This document shows, one piece after another, positions 1-7,825 of a DNA stretch of 64,000 nt; the first letter of the stretch is position 1, and each line of letters opens with the position of its first letter. Below the pieces are notes generated by a model. It had not been told where the DNA came from and ran no database searches. It saw only the letters and a program-made list of their open reading frames with translations. The translations under genes were made by a program, and so were the position numbers. The DNA comes from Herbiconiux sp. VKM Ac-1786 (GTDB lineage Bacteria > Actinomycetota > Actinomycetes > Actinomycetales > Microbacteriaceae). Where the stretch lies: positions 992,001-1,056,000 of the forward strand of contig NZ_JADKSG010000001.1 of NCBI RefSeq assembly GCF_015350805.1. Direction: 5' to 3'.

Positions 1-379
1 CGAGGTTCACCTCCGGCCCGAGATCGGTCAGCACGGTTGCGCCGTCGCCGACGATCGCGCTGGCGGGCTTCAGGAACAGGTAGGGCTGCGCGCCCTCCGG
101 TGGCGGCGGCAGCTTCATCTCGGCCATGTGGTCGGTGAAATTGGCCCCGGCGGCCAGGAGCTTGCCCGGCCGCTCGACCGCGGGCAGGTCGAGCACCGGG
201 TCATCGGCGAGCTCCTCCCCGAGTTCGACGTGGCGCAGGGCCGCACTCGCAGCGGGCCAGGAACGCAGCAGCTCGTCGATGGTGAGATGCCGCACGGCCC
301 GCGGCGCGCGATGGAACCGGCCATCGTGCTCGACGACGATCTGCCTCGAGCCGTCGACCGAGGCTTGGGCCAGTCTCAT
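1..379 (-). CDS. Fumarylacetoacetate hydrolase (FAH) family protein, N-terminal part only
   Basis: The reverse strand gives 126 residues from an ATG and is still open at the window edge. It holds the usual FAH-family N-terminal arm and then the linker into the catalytic fold, with PGKLLAAGANFTDHMAEM and PYLFLKPASAIVGDG, as in 2-hydroxyhepta-2,4-diene-1,7-dioate isomerase and acylpyruvase relatives. The metal-binding Glu cluster of the family would follow PEVNL and lies outside the window. FAH-family enzymes cleave C-C bonds in, or hydrate, ring-cleavage products, which fits the extradiol dioxygenase nearby. The ATG overlaps the IclR stop by four bases (ATGA), so it is probably the last visible gene of the minus-strand operon. 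The exact reaction is unknown. Confidence 0.82.
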   Translation of the reverse strand, partial: MRLAQASVDGSRQIVVEHDGRFHRAPRAVRHLTIDELLRSWPAASAALRHVELGEELADDPVLDLPAVERPGKLLAAGANFTDHMAEMKLPPPPEGAQPYLFLKPASAIVGDGATVLTDLGPEVNL

Positions 380-1167
380 CCGGAGATCGTCTCGGCCGAG
401 CGTGGCTGCGCCTCGACGGGCTTGCTCAACCAGGCCGCCGTGATCTGCGCGACCGACTCGGCCGCACGCTCGATGATCCGCTCGCGCGCTGCTGGACTGA
501 GCCGGAATTCCGGGCCGGCGACGGTGATCGTCATCGGCGGCTGCCCCACCAGACCGAGGCCCACGGCGCAGGCCCAGACGCCAGGCTCGAGCTCCTGCTC
601 GCTCGTCGACCAGCCACGTGCACCCGTGCGGTCGATCTCCACGAGGTCGGGCTGCGCGTCCTGGGGCAACACCTCGATCCTGCGCTGTCGCTCGTCATCT
701 GACATCATGGCCAGCAGCATCCGCGTGGTGGCGCCCGCGCCGAACTCGAAGATGTGCCCCACCGGGAAGTCCAGGCGAAGGGCGTGCGGCGAGGGGATGC
801 TCAGCATGCAGACCGCCACATTGCCGGCCTGCCGGGTCAGCATCACACTCTCCCCCACCTCCAGCGCCAACGCGTGCACGAACGGCGAAGCGATGGCCAC
901 CGCGTTCTGCACCACCATGGCGGCACGGGCGGTGGGCAGGATGCGCGGGGTCAGCTGCAACTGCGAGCCCGGGCCGTCTTCCAGCATGCCGAGCTCGCGG
1001 AAGAGCGCCGTGTAGCGGTAGATGCTCCCCATCGGCAGGCCCAGCAGCACGGCGAGATCGGCGGGGGTGTGTCGTGGCGACTCCGGAGTGAACGCGAGCA
1101 GCAGTTGCAGGGCGCGCCGGGCGCTCCCGACCCCGTGCGTCGTCTTGGTCTCATCGTCGATCGACAC
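376..1167 (-). CDS. IclR family transcriptional regulator
   Basis: A 263-residue protein. The N-terminal winged helix covers about residues 14-75 (GVGSARRALQLLLAF, then DLAVLLGLPMGSIYRYTALF as the helix-turn-helix), and the IclR effector-binding domain about 85-250 (SVMLTRQAGNVAVCMLSIPS, FEFGAGATTRMLLAM). I favour the GTG at 1167, which has GAGG five bases upstream. An ATG at 1191 would add eight residues and overlap the previous gene by 17 bases. IclR regulators commonly control aromatic catabolic genes from a divergent promoter. This one lies inside the minus arm of the catabolic cluster and probably acts on the AT-rich region at 3576-3698. The inducer is unknown. Confidence 0.9.
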   Translation of the reverse strand: MSIDDETKTTHGVGSARRALQLLLAFTPESPRHTPADLAVLLGLPMGSIYRYTALFRELGMLEDGPGSQLQLTPRILPTARAAMVVQNAVAIASPFVHALALEVGESVMLTRQAGNVAVCMLSIPSPHALRLDFPVGHIFEFGAGATTRMLLAMMSDDERQRRIEVLPQDAQPDLVEIDRTGARGWSTSEQELEPGVWACAVGLGLVGQPPMTITVAGPEFRLSPAARERIIERAAESVAQITAAWLSKPVEAQPRSAETISG

Positions 1168-1174
1168 GATTCCC

Positions 1175-1636
1175 TCAGTCCTGCGGGGCATCCTGCGCCG
1201 CCGTGGGAAATTGTTGCACCTTGTGGATCAGTCGCCAATCACCGCGGAAGAGCGGGGTGATGACGTGGGTGCGCCAGCGCCACACGCCGTCGACCACCTC
1301 CCAGGTGGAGTCGAACCAGCAGGCCGACACCGTGTGGGCCAGCCCCTGCTCGTCCTGCGCGAAGAGGGTGAGGTAGTTCCGCGAGCGCAACAGGTCGTCA
1401 CGCGCGGGATCGGGCTGCTCGATGGCGAGCGTCGAGAGCACGTGCTGGGTGCGCGAGTCCTCGCGCACCACGGTGCGCCCCCACTCGGCCGCGGCCTCGG
1501 GGCCGGGCGCCGAGGCGAAGTGATAGCGCCCGTGCGAGAAGAGCCGGCCGAGCCGTTCCCAATCCTTCGTGTCGGAAGCGATCGCGTATTCGAACAGCTG
1601 CCGTTCGATCTCGGCCCTGCCGTCGGTGCTGATCAT
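1175..1636 (-). CDS. SnoaL-like / NTF2-like fold protein
   Basis: A 153-residue protein of the SnoaL_4 type: an N-terminal helix (IERQLFEYAIASDTKDWERL), a strand with the hydrophobic pattern of an NTF2 cone, and a C-terminal pair of strands (WRWRTHVITPLFRGDWRLI). Members act as small dehydratases, cyclases or isomerases in aromatic and steroid metabolism, or as the beta subunit of ring-hydroxylating dioxygenases; no alpha subunit is present here. Its ATG overlaps the stop of the flavin reductase gene by four bases, showing translational coupling. A second family member sits at 7250-7825 in the plus arm and a decayed third at 8694-9047, so this cluster has amplified the fold. Function unassigned. 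Confidence 0.8.
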   Translation of the reverse strand: MISTDGRAEIERQLFEYAIASDTKDWERLGRLFSHGRYHFASAPGPEAAAEWGRTVVREDSRTQHVLSTLAIEQPDPARDDLLRSRNYLTLFAQDEQGLAHTVSACWFDSTWEVVDGVWRWRTHVITPLFRGDWRLIHKVQQFPTAAQDAPQD

Positions 1637-2790
1637 GCGTCGATCTCCTCTCGTCCCCAGTAGCCCCGCTCCTTGCGGGATTCCGGCCAGCTCTCGCAGA
1701 TGGTGCCGGTGAGTTGTGTGCGCAGACAGGTCGGCGGGTCGCACGGGCACCCGGCGGGGTCGTGCGCACCCGCCGCGGCGTCGCGCGCCCAGTCGGGATT
1801 GCCGAGCATCGGGCGTGCGAGGGCCACCGCCGCGACGAGGCCGCCGGCGATGAGGCTGTCCATCTTCTGCGGGTCGGTGAGGCCGCCGTTCGCGATCACG
1901 GGCACGCGCACGGCGGCCTGCAGTGCGATGGCGGTGCCGAGCTGGTGGCCCCACCGCCGCACCTCGCCCGGGGTGGAGATGCCGCGCAGCGTCTCGAAGG
2001 TCGAGACCGTCGGCAGGAAGAAGGCCGCGCCGAGCGACTCGAGACGGATGGTCAGTTCCACGGCTTCATGCAGCGTCCAGCCGTCGGCGACCGCCTCGTC
2101 GGAGAGCAGCTGCACACCCACAGGGCCGGCGTCGCCGAATCCGCGCTGCACCCGGTCGAAGGCCTCGAGCACGAAGCGGATACGGTTCTCGAACGACCCG
2201 CCGTAGGCATCCGTTCGCTGATTGGTGCGCGGGGAGAGGAACTGCGAGGGCAGGAAGCCCTGCGAGGCGTGAAGCATCACCCCGTCGAACCCGGCCTCGG
2301 CCAGGAGCGACGCCGCGCGCTCGAAGTGATCGAGCGTCTCACGGATGTCGTCGACCGTCATCTCGGTCGGAGTCACCACCCGGTCGCCGACCAGCCGGAA
2401 TTCGAGTGCGGAGGGCGCGAGCCGCGGCTGGTCGTCGTAGCGGTCCCAAGGGCCGCCGTACCGGCCGGCGTGCCCGATCTGGGCGATCAGCAGAGCGCCC
2501 TCATCGTGCACGGCGTCGGCCAGGGCGCGGAGCCCGGGCAGTTTGTCGCGCGAATCGACGATGGTCTGCCGGGGCAACTGACGCCCGGCCTCGCTGATGG
2601 TGAAGTGCTCGGTCATGATCACCGAGGCGCCTCCCCGGGCGCGCCGGGCGTAGTGCTCGACCTCGGCCGTCGACACCGTGCCGTCGAGGTTCGCGTAGGC
2701 GACCGTCATGGGCGCGAGCCAGAGCCGGCTGGCCGCCTCGGCGTCACCGACGCGCACCGAGGAGAAGAGGGAGGGGAAGGCCGTACTCAT
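1633..2790 (-). CDS. NADH:flavin oxidoreductase, old yellow enzyme family
   Basis: A 385-residue TIM-barrel flavoprotein. FMN-site motifs are visible: LWLAPMTVAYAN near the N-terminus, LIAQIGHAGR (the Gln and His pair), GFDGVMLHASQGFLPSQFLS, RTDAYGGSFENRIRF and VIANGGLTDPQKM before the final barrel strand. The family reduces activated C=C bonds of enones and enoates. The C-terminus has an unusual short cysteine group, GCPCDPPTC, with another Cys 11 residues later, spaced differently from the Fe-S site of 2,4-dienoyl-CoA reductases. ATGA overlaps join it to the SDR gene upstream and the SnoaL gene downstream. It probably reduces a ring or side-chain double bond in this pathway; the substrate is inferred only. 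Confidence 0.9.
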   Translation of the reverse strand: MSTAFPSLFSSVRVGDAEAASRLWLAPMTVAYANLDGTVSTAEVEHYARRARGGASVIMTEHFTISEAGRQLPRQTIVDSRDKLPGLRALADAVHDEGALLIAQIGHAGRYGGPWDRYDDQPRLAPSALEFRLVGDRVVTPTEMTVDDIRETLDHFERAASLLAEAGFDGVMLHASQGFLPSQFLSPRTNQRTDAYGGSFENRIRFVLEAFDRVQRGFGDAGPVGVQLLSDEAVADGWTLHEAVELTIRLESLGAAFFLPTVSTFETLRGISTPGEVRRWGHQLGTAIALQAAVRVPVIANGGLTDPQKMDSLIAGGLVAAVALARPMLGNPDWARDAAAGAHDPAGCPCDPPTCLRTQLTGTICESWPESRKERGYWGREEIDA

Positions 2791-3575
2791 CCGCTGAACA
2801 CTCCCCCGTCGACGAAGATCGTCTTGCCGGTGATGAAGGAGGCGCGGTCGTCGAGCAGGAACGCGACCGCCGCCGCGATGTCGGCGGGAGTGCCGTGCCG
2901 ACCGAGGGGCGGCAACGGCACGGTGTCGTCGTGGATGAACTCCGCGCTGAGCGGGGTGTCGGTCATGCCCGGCGCGACGGCGTTGACGCGGATGCCCACG
3001 GCGGCGAGCTCGGCGGCATACGCCTTCACGAGCATCCCGGCCCCGGCCTTCGAGGCGCTGTAGGGCCCGCGGTCGATCAACGGCCGCACCGCGCCGCCGG
3101 AGGTGATGGCCACGACGCTGCCGCGCTTGCCCCGGGTGACGAGGGCGCGCGCCGCGGCGCCGATGACGTTGAAGGTGCCGGTGAGATTCACGTCCAGCAC
3201 CCTCTGCCAGGCCTCGGCCGACACCTCGAGGAGCGGGGTGAAGCCCTCGCGCCCCGGCCGCGCGGCCATGATGCCGGCGCTGTGCACGAGGTAGCCCTCG
3301 TCGGCGCCGGCGAACGCCTCGGCGAACACGCTCTCGCAGGCGGCCGCCGAGGTGACGTCCAGCCTCACCGGCGTCGCCGCTGCGCCGAGCTCGTCGGCCA
3401 CGCGCTGCGCGTTCGCCTCGTCGATGTCGGCCACCACCACCGGCAGCCCCTGATCGATCAGGGTGCGCGCCACAGCGCGGCCGATTCCGCTGCCACCCCC
3501 GGTGACCACCGCCACCCTCGTCGGCTCGGCCGATGGGAACGCGCGTTCGTCTGATGGTGACGTCATTGTCTTCAC
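2787..3575 (-). CDS. SDR family NAD(P)-dependent oxidoreductase
   Basis: A 262-residue classical short-chain dehydrogenase. Seen: cofactor motif VVTGGGSGIGRAVA, acidic VADIDEA after strand 2 (suggesting NAD rather than NADP), catalytic Ser in AITSGGA, and the YSASKAG Tyr/Lys motif, then NAVAPGMTDTPLS. I start at GTG 3575, which has AAGGA six bases upstream; the ATG at 3566 is the alternative. It is the first gene of the minus operon, divergent from the AtaL-like gene, and overlaps the flavin reductase by four bases. It likely oxidises or reduces a hydroxyl/keto group in the same degradation pathway. Confidence 0.9.
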   Translation of the reverse strand: MKTMTSPSDERAFPSAEPTRVAVVTGGGSGIGRAVARTLIDQGLPVVVADIDEANAQRVADELGAAATPVRLDVTSAAACESVFAEAFAGADEGYLVHSAGIMAARPGREGFTPLLEVSAEAWQRVLDVNLTGTFNVIGAAARALVTRGKRGSVVAITSGGAVRPLIDRGPYSASKAGAGMLVKAYAAELAAVGIRVNAVAPGMTDTPLSAEFIHDDTVPLPPLGRHGTPADIAAAVAFLLDDRASFITGKTIFVDGGVFSG

Positions 3576-3619
3576 CGATTTCCTTTCGGGGCTTGACCGA
3601 GAATCGCTCTCGCTCTATG

Positions 3620-3654
3620 TTTACACATCGTAAGAGTGATTTCTACATTGTAAA
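3620..3654. promoter_or_regulatory. Candidate operator/promoter region of the divergent catabolic arms
   Basis: The 123-base gap between the divergent arms has an AT-rich island in GC-rich surroundings. It carries an outer inverted pair, TTTACA (3620-3625) and TGTAAA (3649-3654), and an inner dyad TTAC-N5-GTAA at 3621-3633. No other site in the cluster looks like this. The position suits an IclR dimer (gene at 376-1167) controlling both arms. Promoter hexamers are not clear enough to place. Confidence 0.45.
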
Positions 3655-3698
3655 GATGGAGATTCACAGGCACCCATTCGAAGAAGAAAGGCGGATGC

Positions 3699-4154
3699 AT
3701 GTTCACCATCACGCGCCGGTTCCCCGTCAACGAAGCCGGCCAGCCCCGTCTGGACCGCACCGACGTCTGGAAGGGTCTCGAGCAGAAGGCGCGCGACGCC
3801 ACCCGGTTCGTCGCCCGCATGCAGGAGTGCGTCGTGATCGAGGACGTCGGTTACGAACTCACCCGCGACATCATCATCCGCGACGAGCCGCATCGCGAGC
3901 GCGTTACCTTCACCCCCGAGGTCGAGGTCGTGTTCGAGCGCATCGGCGGCAACACCACCGGGTACATCACGAACGAGATTCACGAGGAGGACGGCGAGCT
4001 CGTGCTGCAGTTCTCCTTCAACTTGGAGAAGGAGGGTCTGCCCGACGGCAGCGAGGCCGAGAAGGAGTACTTCGGCCGCGTCGAGGCGGAGTACGCCGAC
4101 GCCATCGCCACGACCCTCGGTACCATCCGCGCCACCAAGAAGAACGCAGCCTGA
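3699..4154 (+). CDS. AtaL-like (DUF1857) SRPBCC-fold protein
   Basis: A 151-residue protein starting MFTITRRFPVNE with AAAGGCGG just upstream. It matches the AtaL-like pattern: WKGLEQKARDATRFV, then a beta sheet (DIIIRDEPHRERVTFTPEVE), LQFSFNLEKEGLPDGSEAE and a long C-terminal helix (YFGRVEAEYADAIATTL). The SRPBCC fold makes a deep hydrophobic pocket; fungal and bacterial relatives sit in aromatic biosynthesis or degradation clusters, but no activity is firmly established. It is the first gene of the plus arm, 53 bases before the transporter gene, and faces the SDR across the shared promoter. A ligand-binding or condensing role is possible; I do not assign one. Confidence 0.75.
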   Translation: MFTITRRFPVNEAGQPRLDRTDVWKGLEQKARDATRFVARMQECVVIEDVGYELTRDIIIRDEPHRERVTFTPEVEVVFERIGGNTTGYITNEIHEEDGELVLQFSFNLEKEGLPDGSEAEKEYFGRVEAEYADAIATTLGTIRATKKNAA

Positions 4155-4207
4155 CCTCCCCTCCCCCTTCCCGCTGTGCCGCTCGACATCAAAGGAGATC
4201 CCCGAGC

Positions 4208-5542
4208 ATGACTGCTTCAACGACGACGACCGTCAGGACTGACACCGAAAAACGAGAGCTCCGAAAGGTGCTCTGGTCGGCCTGGCTCGGCACCGCCATC
4301 GAGTTCTACGACTTCGCCCTCTACACGGCCATGGCCACCCTGGTGCTCGGGCCGCTGTTCTTCAACAACCTCGATCCGCTGGTCGCGACCATCGCGTCGC
4401 TCAGCACCTTGGCCCTCGGCTACATCGTGCGCCCGCTCGGCGCGATCATCTTCGGCCACTTCGGCGACCGCCTGGGCCGGAAGGTCTCGCTGGTCGTGAC
4501 GATGCTCCTGATGGGAGGAGCGACCACCGCGATCGGTCTGCTGCCTACCCTCGACCAGATTGGGCAGCTCGCTCCCATCCTCCTCATCGTGCTGCGCATC
4601 CTGCAGGGCATCGGGGTGGGCGGTGAATGGGGAGGTGCCGCGCTGATGGCGTACGAGCACGCGCCGAAGGAGCGCCGCGGCTTCGCCGGCAGTGTCGTGA
4701 ACGCAGGCACTCCGGCCGGCGTCGTGCTTGCATCCGGTGTGCTCGCCCTGTTCCTGCTGCTCCCGGCCGATCAGTTCAACTCCTGGGGCTGGCGCGTGCC
4801 GTTCCTGCTGAGCGCCCTGCTCGTGGTGTTCGCGCTCTGGATCCGGTTGAAAGTCTCGGAGTCGCCGGTGTTCCTGCAGGAGGTCAAGGAGAACGGGCGG
4901 GATCGCGTGCCGCTGCTGCGCGTGCTGAAGAGCCCGTTCGGCGCCATCCTCACTCTGCTGGTGGCGGTGTCGCCCTTCGTCTACAACTCCCTGGTGAACA
5001 GCTTCGGCCTGCTCTGGGCGGTCGAGGGCGGTCAGCTCCAGCGCTCCGACGTGCTCTTCGCGCAGACCATCGCAGCGCTGGCCAACATCCCGCTCGCGCT
5101 GTTCTTCGGCTGGCTCTCCGACCGCGTGGGCCGCAAGCTCGTGATCGGCGCCGGCATGGTGGGGGCCGCCCTCTACTCGATGGTCTTCCTCCTCCTGCTG
5201 CAGTCGGGGAACCTCGGGCTGACAGTTCTGGCCTACGTGGGTGCCGTCGTGTTCATGGCCGCGATGTTCGGGCCCATCTCGGCGTTCATCAGTGAGCTAT
5301 TCAGCGCCAAGGCGCGCTACACCGGAGCCTCGCTGGGCTACCAGCTGGCCTCGACCATCGGTGGCCTCGCGCCGGCGATCTTCTCCTCCTTCCTGGTGGC
5401 GGGCCTCGGCCAGACCGCCGTCTGGGTGTCGGCCGTCATGCTCGGCATGGGGCTGCTCAGCCTGATCTTCCTCCTCATCGCCCGCCCGTACCGCACGGTC
5501 GTGGAACCCGCGGCCCCGGCCTCGGTACCCGTGGGGGCCTAG
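4208..5542 (+). CDS. MFS transporter, metabolite:H+ symporter (MHS) type
   Basis: A 444-residue membrane protein with about twelve hydrophobic segments. The MHS signature is clear: WSAWLGTAIEFYDFALYTA at the start, FGHFGDRLGRK in loop 2-3, RILQGIGVGGEWGGAALMA in TM4-5 and the repeated WLSDRVGRK in the second half. This subfamily (with ShiA, KgtP and ProP) imports organic acids with protons. AAAGGAG lies ten bases before the ATG. Lying between the AtaL-like gene and the extradiol dioxygenase, it most likely imports the pathway substrate, probably an organic acid. Confidence 0.9.
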   Translation: MTASTTTTVRTDTEKRELRKVLWSAWLGTAIEFYDFALYTAMATLVLGPLFFNNLDPLVATIASLSTLALGYIVRPLGAIIFGHFGDRLGRKVSLVVTMLLMGGATTAIGLLPTLDQIGQLAPILLIVLRILQGIGVGGEWGGAALMAYEHAPKERRGFAGSVVNAGTPAGVVLASGVLALFLLLPADQFNSWGWRVPFLLSALLVVFALWIRLKVSESPVFLQEVKENGRDRVPLLRVLKSPFGAILTLLVAVSPFVYNSLVNSFGLLWAVEGGQLQRSDVLFAQTIAALANIPLALFFGWLSDRVGRKLVIGAGMVGAALYSMVFLLLLQSGNLGLTVLAYVGAVVFMAAMFGPISAFISELFSAKARYTGASLGYQLASTIGGLAPAIFSSFLVAGLGQTAVWVSAVMLGMGLLSLIFLLIARPYRTVVEPAAPASVPVGA

Positions 5543-5547
5543 CAGAA

Positions 5548-6489
5548 ATGGAGTCGATCATCACGAACCCTGTCACCTCCGCCACCGCTCCGACCGCCAC
5601 CTCGACGGTTCGGGTCAACACCATCGGCTACGTCGCCTTCGACACCCCCGACGTGGAGCGCCTTACCGAGTACTACACCTCGGCGCTCGGCTTCACGCTC
5701 GTCGATGGCGACGGTCGCTCGGCCTACCTCTCGGCCGACGGCAGCAACCACGCCGTCGTGCTGAACCAGGCCGACGAAGCCCGAGCCCGCGCCCGTGTGG
5801 GGTACCGTGTCGACGGTTCGCTCGACGACGCGGCGACCCGGCTGACCCGGGCCGGCTACCAGGTGGAACGACGAACGGATGTCAGCCCCACCGAGACGAC
5901 GGTGCTCGCGCTGGCCGAGCCGCAGACGGGCATGCCCATCCATCTGTACGACTCGTCAGTGGAGATCGCCCGGCCCGGAACCGATGCCGTCGCTCCCACG
6001 AAGCTGGGGCACGTCGCGGCCTACGTGCCGAGCCTGGACGCGATGCAGTCCTTCTACGAAGAGCTGCTCGGCTTCCAGTGGTCGGACACCATCGGCGACT
6101 TCTTCGTGTTCATGCGCTGCAACACCGACCACCACGCGGCGAACTTCATGAAGAGCGACAAGTACTCCGGCATGCACCACGTGGCCTATGAGATGCGCGA
6201 CCTCACGCACCTGCAGAACATGCTCGACCACCTTGCCTCCCGCGAGGTGCGGCTGGAGTGGGGCCCCGGCCGCCACGGCCCGGGTCACAACATCTTCACC
6301 TACCACCGCGACCCCGACGGCAACGTCATCGAGCTCTTTACCCAGCTCGACGTGATGGACGACGCGACCGGCAATTATGAGCCGCGCCCGTGGCACGACG
6401 GAGTGCTGCAGTACCCCCGCACCTGGGAGGCTGACCTCAAGGCCCAGAACAGCTGGGGCCCGGGCAACCCGGCTATGAGGGACCGGTGA
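5548..6489 (+). CDS. Type I extradiol (catechol-type) ring-cleavage dioxygenase, VOC family
   Basis: A 313-residue, two-domain vicinal-oxygen-chelate protein. The N-terminal domain (about 23-130) is the non-catalytic repeat. The C-terminal domain carries the full active site: first metal His in LGHVAAYV, second in MHHVAYEM, metal Glu in GNVIELFTQ, and second-shell His and Tyr in HGPGHNIFTYHRDPDG. Length and motifs match 2,3-dihydroxybiphenyl-type dioxygenases, which use Fe(II) or Mn(II) and O2 to open a catechol next to the diol. It starts five bases after the transporter stop, and its TGA overlaps the next GTG. This is the strongest evidence that the cluster degrades an aromatic diol. Confidence 0.9.
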   Translation: MESIITNPVTSATAPTATSTVRVNTIGYVAFDTPDVERLTEYYTSALGFTLVDGDGRSAYLSADGSNHAVVLNQADEARARARVGYRVDGSLDDAATRLTRAGYQVERRTDVSPTETTVLALAEPQTGMPIHLYDSSVEIARPGTDAVAPTKLGHVAAYVPSLDAMQSFYEELLGFQWSDTIGDFFVFMRCNTDHHAANFMKSDKYSGMHHVAYEMRDLTHLQNMLDHLASREVRLEWGPGRHGPGHNIFTYHRDPDGNVIELFTQLDVMDDATGNYEPRPWHDGVLQYPRTWEADLKAQNSWGPGNPAMRDR

Positions 6490-7253
6490 ACTCGGCCGGC
6501 CGCGACCGGTCGGCCGAGTTCGCCGGCCGGGTCGCGCTCGTCACGGGCGCGGCCGGTGGCATCGGCCGCGCCAGCGCCCTGGAGCTGGCTGCCCGCGGCG
6601 CTGCCGTGATGGTGGGCGACATCGACGAGCGCGGGGAGGCGACGGCCCGCGAGATCCGCGAGGCGGGCGGCCTGGCCGCCTCCGTCGTCGTCGACGTCGG
6701 CGACGCCGAGAGCGTGCACGCGATGGTCGACGCGACGATCGCGGAGTTCGGCCGGCTCGACTTCGCGCACAACAACGCGGGCGTGTCGGCGATCGGGCGC
6801 ACGGCCGACCTGGAGCCCGAACAGTTCGAACGCGTCATCCGCGTCAACCTTCTGGGGGTGTTCCACTGCATAAAGTACGAGATCCCCCGGATGCTCGAGG
6901 TTGGCGGTGGCGCGATCGTCAACACCGCCTCGATGTGGGCGTTCACCGGGTCGGCGGGCAAATCGGCCTATGCCGCGAGCAAGCACGGGGTGGCGGGGCT
7001 CACCCGCACGGCCGCCGTGGAGTACGGGGCGGAGGGGCTGCGGATTAACGCCGTCGCGCCGGGCCCGATCGAGACCGCCATGACCCGAGCCGCCCCCGAC
7101 GACCTGATGGCGCGCATCGTCGAGCACACCGCGGTGAAGCGGATTGGCGCCCCCGAGGAGATCGCACGCGCCGTCGCCTGGCTGTGCTCCGACGAGTCGA
7201 GCTACGTCAACGGCACCGTGATGCCGGTCGACGGCGGATGGCTCGCTTCGTGA
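6486..7253 (+). CDS. SDR family oxidoreductase
   Basis: A 255-residue classical SDR beginning at GTG inside the preceding stop (GTGA). Motifs: VTGAAGGIGRASALEL, acidic VGDIDERGE for NAD, NNAG, NTASMWAF with the catalytic Ser, YAASKHG, and the C-terminal VNGTVMPVDGG. It resembles dihydrodiol and cyclohexanol-type dehydrogenases, but family membership alone does not give the substrate. As a direct neighbour of the ring-cleavage dioxygenase it could form the diol that the dioxygenase cleaves. It is translationally coupled on both sides. Confidence 0.9.
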   Translation: MNSAGRDRSAEFAGRVALVTGAAGGIGRASALELAARGAAVMVGDIDERGEATAREIREAGGLAASVVVDVGDAESVHAMVDATIAEFGRLDFAHNNAGVSAIGRTADLEPEQFERVIRVNLLGVFHCIKYEIPRMLEVGGGAIVNTASMWAFTGSAGKSAYAASKHGVAGLTRTAAVEYGAEGLRINAVAPGPIETAMTRAAPDDLMARIVEHTAVKRIGAPEEIARAVAWLCSDESSYVNGTVMPVDGGWLAS

Positions 7254-7825
7254 CCGCACTCCCCTCCCGCCCCGTCACGACGATCGACGAGCTGCTCGCG
7301 GCGCATAACATCCAGCAGCTCGCGCTCGACTACGCCCTCGCGCACGACTCCCGCGACCTCGACGCGATGGAGCAGCTGTTCGTCCCCACCGACCTCGAGG
7401 TCGACTTCCCCCGTTTCACCGGGCGCATCCTGCTGCGCTCCCTGCGGGCGTACTTCGAGGTGGCGGGGCCCACCATCCTCTTCGTCACGAACCACCGGCT
7501 GGAACTCGTCGAGCCCGACTCGGCCCGCGGCACCGTCTCGTGCTTCGCGCAGCTCGAGGTCGACGGCCGCTTCGTGCAGCAGGCCATCCAGTATCGCGAC
7601 GAATACGTGCGGAACGACGGCGTGTGGCGATTCCTCACGCGGGAGCACCTGCTCTGGTACGGGGTCGAGGAGCCCACGAACCCCTACCGGCAGCCGAAGT
7701 CGCAGTGGCCGGCCGAGGTCACCGGTCGCGGCAGCCTGCCCGAGGACTTCGACTCGTGGCGACGCTACTACGGGATCGCGGAGGCCCCGACCGGCCACTA
7801 CCGGGGCCGGAGCACCCCTGCGTGA
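7250..7825 (+). CDS. SnoaL-like / NTF2-like fold protein
   Basis: A 191-residue protein from a GTG that overlaps the SDR stop (GTGA); an ATG at 7238 would add four residues. It begins with a helix (LAAHNIQQLALDYALAHDSR) containing the usual DxxxLEQLF-like pattern, and ends with a conserved tail (WPAEVTGRGSLPED, YYGIAEAPTGHYRG). The same tail recurs, closely related, in the decayed reading frame at 8694-9047, so the two are paralogues. The SnoaL_4 fold serves in dehydration or isomerisation of polycyclic substrates. Role in this pathway unknown. Confidence 0.8.
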   Translation: MTALPSRPVTTIDELLAAHNIQQLALDYALAHDSRDLDAMEQLFVPTDLEVDFPRFTGRILLRSLRAYFEVAGPTILFVTNHRLELVEPDSARGTVSCFAQLEVDGRFVQQAIQYRDEYVRNDGVWRFLTREHLLWYGVEEPTNPYRQPKSQWPAEVTGRGSLPEDFDSWRRYYGIAEAPTGHYRGRSTPA

